From the NCBI GenBank assembly GCA_011371465.1, contig DRQL01000051.1, positions 1 through 30,327 of the forward strand: a DNA stretch of 30,327 bases, given 5' to 3'. Position numbers and translations under genes: made by a program. Below, piece after piece: positions 1 through 6,145 of this stretch. The DNA is from Gammaproteobacteria bacterium. Lineage in GTDB: Bacteria > Pseudomonadota > Gammaproteobacteria > DSM-19610. How positions within the stretch are numbered: the stretch's first letter is position 1; each line of letters opens with the position of its first letter. A model generated the notes under the pieces. The model did not search any database and was not told the DNA's origin. It was given only the letters and a program-made list of their open reading frames with translations.

Positions 1-162
1 AGCCAAATGTCTGCAAACATCAAAGCGATCGAAGCAAGCCTTGAGCAGGTAGGTTCAACTGCAAATAGCACGCTGGAAAAAGCTGGCGAAAACTCAGATA
101 AGCTTGATTCCTTAACAGAAGAGGTTGGCAAACTACCGAAAGAATCAGGGAATGGAGGTTAA
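1..162 (+). CDS. C-terminal fragment of a coiled-coil protein, possibly a chemotaxis receptor tail (partial)
   Basis: An open frame runs in from the left edge and stops at TAA 160-162, giving 53 residues of the C-terminus. The residues are polar and helical with heptad-like spacing, rich in A, S, E, L and K and lacking aromatics. The pattern resembles the last helix of methyl-accepting chemotaxis proteins, where a run of short polar residues ends in a segment like SDKLDSLTEEVGKL. The usual final hydrophobic-aromatic residue is missing and the end is GNGG. Base composition is AT-richer than the chromosome further right and like the next ORF (554-1105), so the two may share an origin. The 5' part lies outside the window, so the receptor call is an inference from a short tail only. 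Any long coiled-coil protein remains possible. Confidence 0.5.
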   Translation, partial: SQMSANIKAIEASLEQVGSTANSTLEKAGENSDKLDSLTEEVGKLPKESGNGG

Positions 163-473
163 TAGCATAACACACATATGAGGACCCCAGCTGTCAATAT
201 GCACGACCCGACGATACCGGATAGTTTCGTATCCAGCATCCAATGACATCCGGCGTCGCAGGTAGACTGCCTTTCAATTCAAGGACAGGTTCTGCCCTAA
301 ACACATATAGAGCGTCATTGGCAGGCCCGATGGGTCCGTCGCGCTAGAATCAATTCAAGCTCTCCTTATACCGGTGTATTCATAGTAACAAGGGCTTGAT
401 CGTGAACCGATCATCCAGTTAGCTTCGCACTCGGGTAAGGCGCTTACTATCAGACGGTGACACGGGAAAAGGG
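163..473. other. Gene-free interval before the attC-like site
   Basis: This stretch of about 310 nt has no convincing gene in any frame. The longest ATG frame on the plus strand, from 178, codes only 22 residues. It begins with GCATAACA (165-172), directly after the upstream stop codon, and contains a second block at 205-224. Both blocks have diverged partners after the stop of the next ORF (1100-1107 and 1158-1177). A small inverted repeat, TGATCG (397-402) and CGATCA (408-413), encloses a 5-nt loop. It could be the tail of one cassette or an ORF-less cassette. Nothing here decides which. Confidence 0.4.
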
Positions 474-534
474 TCATAACAAACGCCTCCAAATCGACGC
501 GGCTACGCCGCACGCTTGAGGCGAGACGCTATGA
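474..534 (+). mobile_element. Integron attC-like recombination site (61 bp)
   Basis: The segment has the layout of a cassette recombination site. The outer arms TCATAAC (474-480) and GCTATGA (528-534) are complementary at 6 of 7 positions and correspond to R'' and R'. The inner arms CGCCTC(C)AA (484-492) and TTGAGGCG (516-523) pair over 8 bp and leave C490 unpaired, the kind of extrahelical base integrases read on the folded bottom strand. The centre is a hairpin with GCGGC (499-503) and GCCGC (507-511) around a TAC loop. The start TAACAAACGCCTC matches what I recall of Vibrio VCR sites. R' departs from GTTRRRY at its second base (GCT rather than GTT). The next ORF begins 19 nt later. No integrase gene or attI site lies in the window, so this may be an isolated site. 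Confidence 0.75.
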
Positions 535-553
535 ATAAACAGGAAGCAACAAA

Positions 554-1105
554 ATGGGGCAAAAGTATTCTGCAATATCCGAAAAACTGAAACAGTTTAT
601 CGAAGACCAAAAAATATTCTTTGTAGGAACAGCTACTGCTGACAGCAGAGTAAATATATCTCCGAAGGGAATGGACTCTTTACGAGTTCTGGATCAAAAC
701 AGGGTTGTCTGGCTTAATGTAACTGGTAGCGGTAATGAGACGTCTGCGCATATTCAGGAAAGCCCTCGGATGACAATAATGTTTGCGGCTTTTGAGGGTA
801 ATCCAATGATTCTACGAATTTATGGAAATGCAAGGGTGATTCATAAAAACGACCAAAAATGGGATGAATTATTTTCCTTGTTCAATCCGATACCAGGTGC
901 AAGGCAAATCTTTGATTTGGAAGTCGACCTTGTCCAAACTTCTTGTGGTATGGCAGTGCCTTTTTTTGATTATATAGGTGAAAGAGATCAATTAAAAAAC
1001 TGGGCCATAAAAAAAGGCCAGGAAGGATTGAAGGAATATTGGGAACAAAAGAACCAATTAAGCCTTGATGGAAAGCCAACGAATATAATGAAAAAAAATG
1101 CATAA
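554..1105 (+). CDS. Pyridoxamine 5'-phosphate oxidase family protein (putative gene cassette)
   Basis: This 183-aa protein has the split-barrel flavin-binding fold of the pyridoxamine 5'-phosphate oxidase family. The N-terminal helix (about 5-17) is followed by a strand with FFVGTA (22-27). Then come NISPKGMDSLRVLD (34-47), VVWLNVTGSGNET (51-63) and a segment ending in FAAFEGNP (77-84) and LRIYGNARV (87-95). This arrangement is typical of FMN-dependent general stress or PPOX-like proteins. Catalysis and substrate are unknown. The start at 554 has AGGAAG at 541-546 with a 7-nt spacer. The gene is AT-rich with lysine codons mostly AAA, unlike the GC-rich genes to the right, and it follows the attC-like site at 474-534 by 19 nt. 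Its stop codon overlaps a GCATAACA motif. No second complete attC is visible after it. Confidence 0.85.
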   Translation: MGQKYSAISEKLKQFIEDQKIFFVGTATADSRVNISPKGMDSLRVLDQNRVVWLNVTGSGNETSAHIQESPRMTIMFAAFEGNPMILRIYGNARVIHKNDQKWDELFSLFNPIPGARQIFDLEVDLVQTSCGMAVPFFDYIGERDQLKNWAIKKGQEGLKEYWEQKNQLSLDGKPTNIMKKNA

Positions 1106-1360
1106 CATCAATATGACCGCCCCTGTCATCAGGCAAAGTGGTCTTTTCAGGTCTGCTGACCCACGATAGACCGGTAGCCGATTACGCCACCATAAAATAC
1201 AGTAAGCTCTATTTATTGAGTAACCATTATTATAGAGCCATAACCGCTTGAAAACTTGGTAATTGTGGCGTCTGCACAACAATTCTGCTAGACTTCATCG
1301 CTTTATGTTAAAGAACAGGCGGCGTTTTCGCCTTTGCACTTCAAATTGGTGACCCAGGAT
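1106..1360. other. Gene-free boundary between AT-rich and GC-rich DNA
   Basis: About 255 nt without a supported gene. It begins with the GCATAACA motif overlapping the previous stop and a block at 1158-1177 that resembles 205-224. Two inverted repeats are visible: GCTCTAT (1206-1212) with ATAGAGC (1232-1238), and TTGTG (1263-1267) with CACAA (1275-1279). Neither is followed by a U-tract. A TTG at 1334 would extend the next ORF upstream, but there is no ribosome-binding site for it. Composition shifts toward the chromosomal GC level at about 1320-1340, so the right edge of the acquired segment probably lies here. Confidence 0.4.
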
Positions 1361-1627
1361 ATGATCTTTTACTGCATTCCCCAACAGGCGTATATGAGAA
1401 CCGAAAACTGCACCAACCTGCGCAAGCGGCCCGCCGGGAAGGCGCCGGCCGGTGCACAGCCCATGTTGCGTGCCTGTGAGAAATGCACCATGTACCCGCT
1501 GGTCGACCTGAAAAAGGTGCCGACCGTCACGCTGGATGACTACCTGAACGGTAGCAAGCCCAAGACCGTCAACCTCCAGGCGTCCGCCAATCGCAAGATC
1601 ATCCAGGCCAACATTGCCGCGGCCTAG
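1361..1627 (+). CDS. Small hypothetical protein with four cysteines
   Basis: I do not recognise this 88-aa protein. It opens with MIFYCIPQQAYMR. It has cysteines at 5, 17, 39 and 42, the last two as CEKC, so a small zinc-binding or redox site is possible. A basic, proline-rich stretch (KRPAGKAPAG) lies between the second and third cysteines. The C-terminal half looks like a short alpha/beta tail ending in AAA. The frame stays open upstream to a TTG at 1334. I chose ATG 1361 because it is the first standard start; an AGGA at 1356-1359 is rather close to it. Codon use is GC-rich, like the chromosome to its right. Function unknown. Confidence 0.6.
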   Translation: MIFYCIPQQAYMRTENCTNLRKRPAGKAPAGAQPMLRACEKCTMYPLVDLKKVPTVTLDDYLNGSKPKTVNLQASANRKIIQANIAAA

Positions 1628-1680
1628 GCCGGGTCTGTCATTCATGTGATGCCGGCGGTGCTTGATTCAGGCCTGCCGGT

Positions 1681-2535
1681 ATGAATCCCTATTACGGTGT
1701 GCGCCGCCTGGGGCCCTACATGGGCGTGATCCAGGTTATCGACGTGGGGGATGCCTGCGCCTATTCCACCAACGGTCGCAGCTGGCGTATCCGGCAGCAG
1801 ACCGCGTCCGGGCGGTTTCGCTGGGGGATTGCGCAGATTTCCGAAAGCAACATGGACGATGTGCGCATCGTGAACGCCGATAACCTGGTGGCAGCATTGC
1901 GTAAGCTGCCACCGGTTCCTTTCCCCGTACGTGACTGTTTCGAGCTCTGGCTGCTGCACAACCGCAGTCGCCAGCCGCTGGCCCTGTTGCGCACCTGCTA
2001 CAAGGCCGAGGATATGGAGCCGGTCACCGACCCGCACTGGCGGCCTTTCGTCAAGACCGACTCCGGGTTTGTATCACAGACCCTGCAGCAGCTGCGCGCA
2101 GCAAAACCGGCACGCAGTCTGCCCACGCCTCACAAGGACCAGCTGGAAAGCCTGGTGAACGAGGCCGCGCGCCCGCTGGCCGTGGCACAGTGGTTTCAGC
2201 GCCTGCCCGATGGCAGCGGGATCGGGCACCACGGTCTGCGCCTGCTGCCGGATGACGAGGGGCGAACCCTGGACCGGGAAGCGTTTCCCGAACTGCTGAT
2301 CAGTGAACACTGGGAAGACCCGGTACACGCGGGCCTGGTGGCGGATTATCACGACTGGTACGCGGCCTCCCTGCTGGCGCACCAGAACCTGGCTCGTGCC
2401 ACCCGCGCGCGGCTGGAGCAGGCTGCCTGCCGGCGACCGCAGTCACTGCTGGCCAACTACCCGTTGATCCCGGAATTTCTCAACCGGGACGCGATCGAAG
2501 TGGCGCTGGTCAGCGCGCGCTTGATGAACGCCTGA
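1681..2535 (+). CDS. Hypothetical protein, 284 aa
   Basis: A full-length GC-rich frame that I cannot assign to a named family. The N-terminal part has short beta-like segments with MGVIQVIDVGDACAYSTNG (14-32) followed by WRIRQQ. The middle has a repeated W/L-rich stretch (FELWLLHN). The C-terminal third is helical and rich in Arg, Ala and Leu, with HWEDPVHAGLVADYHDWYA at about 212-230. There is no signal peptide, transmembrane helix or recognisable catalytic motif, so a soluble cytoplasmic protein is likely. The start codon follows the previous gene by 53 nt and no clear Shine-Dalgarno sequence is visible. The gene converges on lplT with about 10 nt between stops. Reality as a gene is well supported by length and composition; the function is not. 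Confidence 0.75.
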   Translation: MNPYYGVRRLGPYMGVIQVIDVGDACAYSTNGRSWRIRQQTASGRFRWGIAQISESNMDDVRIVNADNLVAALRKLPPVPFPVRDCFELWLLHNRSRQPLALLRTCYKAEDMEPVTDPHWRPFVKTDSGFVSQTLQQLRAAKPARSLPTPHKDQLESLVNEAARPLAVAQWFQRLPDGSGIGHHGLRLLPDDEGRTLDREAFPELLISEHWEDPVHAGLVADYHDWYAASLLAHQNLARATRARLEQAACRRPQSLLANYPLIPEFLNRDAIEVALVSARLMNA

Positions 2536-2545
2536 TGCTTTTCAC

Positions 2546-3736
2546 CTAGCCGACCTGGGGCGCCTCCCTGGGCAGGTGCAGGGCAACGGCCACGGTGGCC
2601 ACCAGGATCAGTACGCCCAGTGCGACGACCGTAGTGACCGGGTGAACCTCTTCGGCGGCGGCCAGGGTGTACAGGCCGACCGTTACCAGCATGGCGAAGT
2701 TCTGGAAAAAGTTCTGGATGGCGACGGCGCGCCCGCTGCCGATGGTGCTGTGCCCGATATCCTGCAGCGCGGCGTTGATGGGCACCAGGAAGATGCCGCC
2801 GGCGATACCGGTCAGCAGCAGCACGATGCGCGCATCCCACACCGGGCTTACCAGGCTCAGCATCGGCGTGTTCACCAGGCTGAACAGCAAAATCATCAGG
2901 CCCATGGCGTAGGCGGCAAAGCGGGCGCGGCGCAGCTGCTCCAGCGGTATGAACAGTGGTGCGACCAGTGTGCCAATGATGACGCCGAGGGCAATGAACA
3001 GGGCCAGTGCCGAGATGTCTCCGGCGGAATGGATGCTGAGCACCACCGGCGCCCAGGCCACCAGCAGCACACGCAGGACCGCCGAAGCGCCCCAGAACAG
3101 GCTGCCGCCCAGCATGGCGAAGCGTGCCCGTGGTGTCTCCATGAAGCCGCTGATCATGCCGGCGAATTTTGGTAACGCATGCTGCAGCGTCCCGCCCTGT
3201 GGCGGCAGCAGCGGAATCAGCAGGGTGACCGCCATCGAGACCAGGTACAGTACGAGCACCATCAGGAAAGCACCGCTGACGCTGTAGTCCGCCAGGTAGC
3301 CGCCGACCACCGCGCCCACGATGATGGCGAGGATGGTGGAGCCTTCGATCCAGCCGTTGGTCCTGACCAGTTGTTCCTTGGGTACCAGCTCCGGCAGGAT
3401 GCCGTATTTTGCCGGGCTGTAGATCGCCGCACCCAGCCCGACCAGGGCATAGGAGAACAAGGGTTCGATACCCGCCAGGATCATCCCCGTGCCGAGCGCC
3501 TTGACCAGGTTGCCGAGCAGCAGTACCCGTGACTTGGAAAAACGGTCCGCGATGGGGCCTACCCAGGGCGCTGATACCACGTAGGCAATCAGGAAGGAGG
3601 CCTGCAGCGCCGGGATATACCAGCCGGGCACATCTTTGGCCTGCAGCACCATGCCGATCGCGGCGAACAGGATGGCGTTGTCGCCAAAGGCGGTCAGGAA
3701 CTGGGCAAACAGCAGGGGGAGTACACCGCGGCTCAT
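2546..3736 (-). CDS. lplT: Lysophospholipid transporter LplT (MFS)
   Basis: This 396-aa polytopic inner-membrane protein of the major facilitator superfamily resembles E. coli LplT (397 aa, as I recall). LplT flips lysophospholipids across the inner membrane for re-acylation. Shared marks are FGDN in helix 1 (17-20), PIADRFSK in the helix 2-3 loop (61-68) and SPAKYGIL (107-114). Further matches are RTNGWIEGSTI and, near the middle, SLFWGAS; the C-terminal half has GGIFLVPINAALQ. About 12 hydrophobic segments fit. In enterobacteria lplT sits next to aas, the acyltransferase that uses the imported lipid; no aas is seen here. The start ATG has GGAG 8 nt upstream. It is the last gene of a minus-strand run with the YcgN-type, rsmJ and phosphatase genes, 23 nt after the YcgN-type stop. 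Confidence 0.9.
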   Translation of the reverse strand: MSRGVLPLLFAQFLTAFGDNAILFAAIGMVLQAKDVPGWYIPALQASFLIAYVVSAPWVGPIADRFSKSRVLLLGNLVKALGTGMILAGIEPLFSYALVGLGAAIYSPAKYGILPELVPKEQLVRTNGWIEGSTILAIIVGAVVGGYLADYSVSGAFLMVLVLYLVSMAVTLLIPLLPPQGGTLQHALPKFAGMISGFMETPRARFAMLGGSLFWGASAVLRVLLVAWAPVVLSIHSAGDISALALFIALGVIIGTLVAPLFIPLEQLRRARFAAYAMGLMILLFSLVNTPMLSLVSPVWDARIVLLLTGIAGGIFLVPINAALQDIGHSTIGSGRAVAIQNFFQNFAMLVTVGLYTLAAAEEVHPVTTVVALGVLILVATVAVALHLPREAPQVG

Positions 3737-3759
3737 GTTGTGGTCTCCGTGTACCGGGT

Positions 3760-4203
3760 TTAATCGAACCAGTGCACCAGGTGCTCGGGCAATTCGTCGC
3801 TATGTACAAACTGTTCGGATATTACGCGGTCGCGTATCGAAATGCCCGCCTGCCGTACGCTGTCGGGGTCGCCGCTGATCAGCGGGTGCCAGTCGAACAG
3901 CGGCTTTCCCTCCGCCAGCAGGCGATAGGCACAGCTGTCCGGCAGCCATTGCTCGGTACGGGCGACCTCGGGTGTGACCTTGATGCAGTCCGGCACCAGC
4001 GTCGAACGCTGTGCGTAGCAGGTGCAGCAGCTTTGTTCATTGTCATGATACTCGCATACTACATTGGTATAGAACAGTTTGCCGCTGTCCATGTCCTCGA
4101 TCTTGATCAGGCAGCACAGCCCGCAGCCGTCACACAGGGACTCCCATTCCTGCGCGTCCAGTGACTCGAGCGGGCGGTTTTCCCAGAAGCGATCTGACGG
4201 CAT
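3760..4203 (-). CDS. YcgN-type cysteine cluster protein (UPF0260)
   Basis: This 147-aa protein belongs to the YcgN/UPF0260 family. It has the diagnostic SLCDGCGLCCLIK segment, with Cys at 24, 27, 30 and 31. More cysteines follow at 50, 59, 60, 62, 73 and 91, within PDCIK and the SCAYRLLAEGKPL stretch. The ending around WHPLISGD also fits. The family's biochemical role is not established; the clustered cysteines suggest metal or Fe-S binding. No signal peptide is present. The gene lies between rsmJ (30 nt upstream) and lplT (23 nt downstream) on the same strand, so it is probably co-transcribed. The ATG at 4203 is the natural start, and a GGAAG is found about 11 nt upstream. Confidence 0.9.
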   Translation of the reverse strand: MPSDRFWENRPLESLDAQEWESLCDGCGLCCLIKIEDMDSGKLFYTNVVCEYHDNEQSCCTCYAQRSTLVPDCIKVTPEVARTEQWLPDSCAYRLLAEGKPLFDWHPLISGDPDSVRQAGISIRDRVISEQFVHSDELPEHLVHWFD

Positions 4204-4233
4204 CAGCGGGTGTCTTCCTGCCGGCTTGCCGGG

Positions 4234-5007
4234 TTACAGTGTGATGTAGATATCATAGCGTGTTTTTTTGCTGGCGATGCGGGTGTCGGGTTTGCGGTCC
4301 TGTATCCAGCCGGCCCGCTGCGGGCGTTTTACCACTACGCGACGCGTGGCGGTTTGCAGCGCAATGTCGAGCAGCGCATCCGAGTCCAGGTCGGGTCCGA
4401 CCAGTTGCTGCAGGGCGCGCATGCCCTTTTTTACCTGTACGTGCGCTTTGCCCGACGGGTACATCGGGTCCATGTAGACCACCTCGGGCCGCTCGGCTTC
4501 GGCCAGTTTGAGCAGGTAGTGGCCGGCATCGGCGTTGACCAGTTGCAGCCGGTCGTTGATCCAGGCGCCAATGGTACTATCATCGGCCGCCCGGCGCAGG
4601 GCATCGTGCAGCAAGGCAGCCACCAGCGGCGAGCGTTCGCACAGGGTGACGCGGCTGCCGAGGCTGGCGAGCACAAAACCGTCGCGTCCCAGTCCCGCGG
4701 TCGCATCGAAGATGTCCGGACTGAATCCCGCTTTCATGCCGACCGCGCGCGCCAGCGCCTGGCCGCGACCGCCGCCAAAGCGCTGCCGGTGCCCCATTTC
4801 ACCACCGACAAAGTCGACCCGCACCGGGCCGGGCGCACCCCGTCCCGCCTGGCACAAGGACAGGCCGTATTCGTCCAGTTGCAGATAAAAACCTTCCCGG
4901 GGTATGGCCTTGCGGCGCGGGATGTCAAAAACCGTGCACAGTACAGCCGCCTGCTTTTCCAGCACGGCAATGTGACACACCAGGCCAATGTCTGCAGTGG
5001 CGGGCAT
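4234..5007 (-). CDS. rsmJ: 16S rRNA (guanine-N2)-methyltransferase RsmJ
   Basis: RsmJ (YhiQ) is known to methylate G1516 of 16S rRNA using S-adenosylmethionine. The protein has the family's DFVGG (65-69) and the basic HRQRFGGGRG loop (73-82). The SAM-binding motif DATAGLGRDG is at 101-110, the catalytic-type YMDPMYP lies in the C-terminal half, and KRP followed by RYDIY stands near the end. From ATG 5007 it is 257 aa, close to E. coli RsmJ (about 250). The frame is also open to a TTG at 5040 that overlaps the upstream stop as TTGA, so translation-coupled initiation there would give 268 aa. Neither start has a good Shine-Dalgarno sequence. It is the second gene of the phosphatase - rsmJ - YcgN-type - lplT run. 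Confidence 0.9.
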   Translation of the reverse strand: MPATADIGLVCHIAVLEKQAAVLCTVFDIPRRKAIPREGFYLQLDEYGLSLCQAGRGAPGPVRVDFVGGEMGHRQRFGGGRGQALARAVGMKAGFSPDIFDATAGLGRDGFVLASLGSRVTLCERSPLVAALLHDALRRAADDSTIGAWINDRLQLVNADAGHYLLKLAEAERPEVVYMDPMYPSGKAHVQVKKGMRALQQLVGPDLDSDALLDIALQTATRRVVVKRPQRAGWIQDRKPDTRIASKKTRYDIYITL

Positions 5008-5036
5008 AGGCCCGTCAGTGTACCCGGCCGCGCTGG

Positions 5037-5927
5037 TCAACCGGTAGTTTGCGGAAAGACCGGCAGCGGTGTGCTGCAGCGTGGTTCCTTGCGCTTCATC
5101 CAGCGCATCATCAACTTGCGTACCGCGTTGGCGGTGCGTGTCGGCAGGCCGCGCGCGGTCGGTTGCTGCCGTAGCAGGAACAGCGTCAGGTCATCCGCGA
5201 AGCGGCGGCTGCCGTTGAGCGCAACCAGTGTCTCGACCAGTGCCTGGTAGAATGGCCCGATCTCGGTCTGTTCGATCTGGTTCAGCAGCTCGATCAGGCC
5301 CTCGAAGCCGGGTCGTGTCCCGTCGCTGCGCTTGATATCGAGGAGTGCATCCGAGAACAGGAACAGCCAGTCTTCGCCGTCCAGCATGATTTCGTTTTCA
5401 AAGTAATGGATATCGCCAAGAATCCCGATCGGCGGGCCGGCACAGCATTCCGGCAGCATCTGCCAGCGGCCATCGCGCCGGATCAGCATGTAGGGGTGAC
5501 CGGCGTAGGCGTAGGTCAGGCTGCGGTCCCAGTGGTTGTAGGTGGCCGCGGCGGCAGTGGCAAAGCTGCCGCTGGCTTCGCTGGCAAGGATGTTGCCATT
5601 GAGTTCCTCGAGGATGGCGGCGTTGCCCAGTTCGCTCATGAGTCTGGCCAGCGGTTGCTGCAGGCGCGAGGATATGTGTGCTGCCGCGTCATCGTGCCCG
5701 GCTACATCGATGAGCAGGAACTTGCTGAAAACCCCGTGGTTGCAGACGGTGACGTGGTAAATATCACCGCCGGCGCGTTTATCCGCACAGGGCACGGACA
5801 ACAGGTAGCCGTCGAGACCCGGCATGGTGAAGGTTTCCAGCGCGAGTTCATTGCCGCCCCACACCACGTTACAGAACCAGGATTCAGGTTGCCGGGTGAG
5901 CGGCAGTGTCCATTCGGCTGTCTGCAT
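5037..5927 (-). CDS. SpoIIE/RsbU-type PP2C serine phosphatase domain protein
   Basis: This 296-aa protein has the SpoIIE-type PP2C fold used by phosphatases that dephosphorylate anti-anti-sigma factors in partner-switching systems. Metal-site signatures are GGDIYH (53-58), LLIDVAGHDD (71-80), a YAYAGHP strand pair, GPPIGI, then WLFLFSDALLD and ADDLTLFLL with the C-terminal Asp pair. The usual GHG after DVAGH is GHD here. About 45 residues precede the domain, without a recognisable sensor domain or transmembrane helix, so it is probably cytosolic. The frame is open to GTG 6002, but ATG 5927 has GGGAG 6 nt upstream and is preferred. No RsbV- or RsbW-like partner is in the window. It heads the minus-strand operon leading to lplT and diverges from uvrD. 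Confidence 0.85.
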   Translation of the reverse strand: MQTAEWTLPLTRQPESWFCNVVWGGNELALETFTMPGLDGYLLSVPCADKRAGGDIYHVTVCNHGVFSKFLLIDVAGHDDAAAHISSRLQQPLARLMSELGNAAILEELNGNILASEASGSFATAAAATYNHWDRSLTYAYAGHPYMLIRRDGRWQMLPECCAGPPIGILGDIHYFENEIMLDGEDWLFLFSDALLDIKRSDGTRPGFEGLIELLNQIEQTEIGPFYQALVETLVALNGSRRFADDLTLFLLRQQPTARGLPTRTANAVRKLMMRWMKRKEPRCSTPLPVFPQTTG

Positions 5928-6081
5928 ACCGGTCTCCCGCAGGCGTGGCTGTAAATAGCGTGTTACAGAAGTGGACAGCAGGCCCGCGGCCAGGTTCCGC
6001 ACAGCCAGTGCGAAGGGCGGCTTAAGCCATTAGTGCAGTTGAGAATTTTTGTGATTCAGGCGGGCGGGGAGAGACGCTTCC

Positions 6082-6097
6082 CTGAGGCAGCAAACAG
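6082..6097 (+). promoter_or_regulatory. Weak LexA-box-like sequence upstream of uvrD
   Basis: The 16-nt sequence CTGAGGCAGCAAACAG has the CTG-N10-CAG frame of gammaproteobacterial LexA sites, and uvrD is an SOS gene in E. coli. Only the right half (AAACAG) fits the consensus CTGT-N8-ACAG; the left half does not. It lies 34 nt before the -10 box, which is a workable operator position. A match this loose can arise by chance, so this is a hint only. Confidence 0.2.
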
Positions 6098-6130
6098 GAC
6101 GGTTTTTCCGCTTATCGGGAGAGCCTGCTT

Positions 6131-6145
6131 TGCTAGAATGCGCAT
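6131..6145 (+). promoter_or_regulatory. Extended -10 promoter of uvrD, probable leaderless start
   Basis: TGC followed by TAGAAT (6134-6139) is an extended -10 element matching TATAAT at 5 of 6 positions. Only 6 nt (GCGCAT) separate it from the uvrD ATG at 6146. Transcription would be expected to begin at or within a base or two of the start codon. No Shine-Dalgarno sequence could fit in the remaining leader. Confidence 0.55.

Noticed and set aside
1100..1330. A second attC after the PPOX-fold gene
   Set aside because: GCATAAC could be an R'' arm, but no matching GTTATGC-like R' arm or L arms were found downstream.
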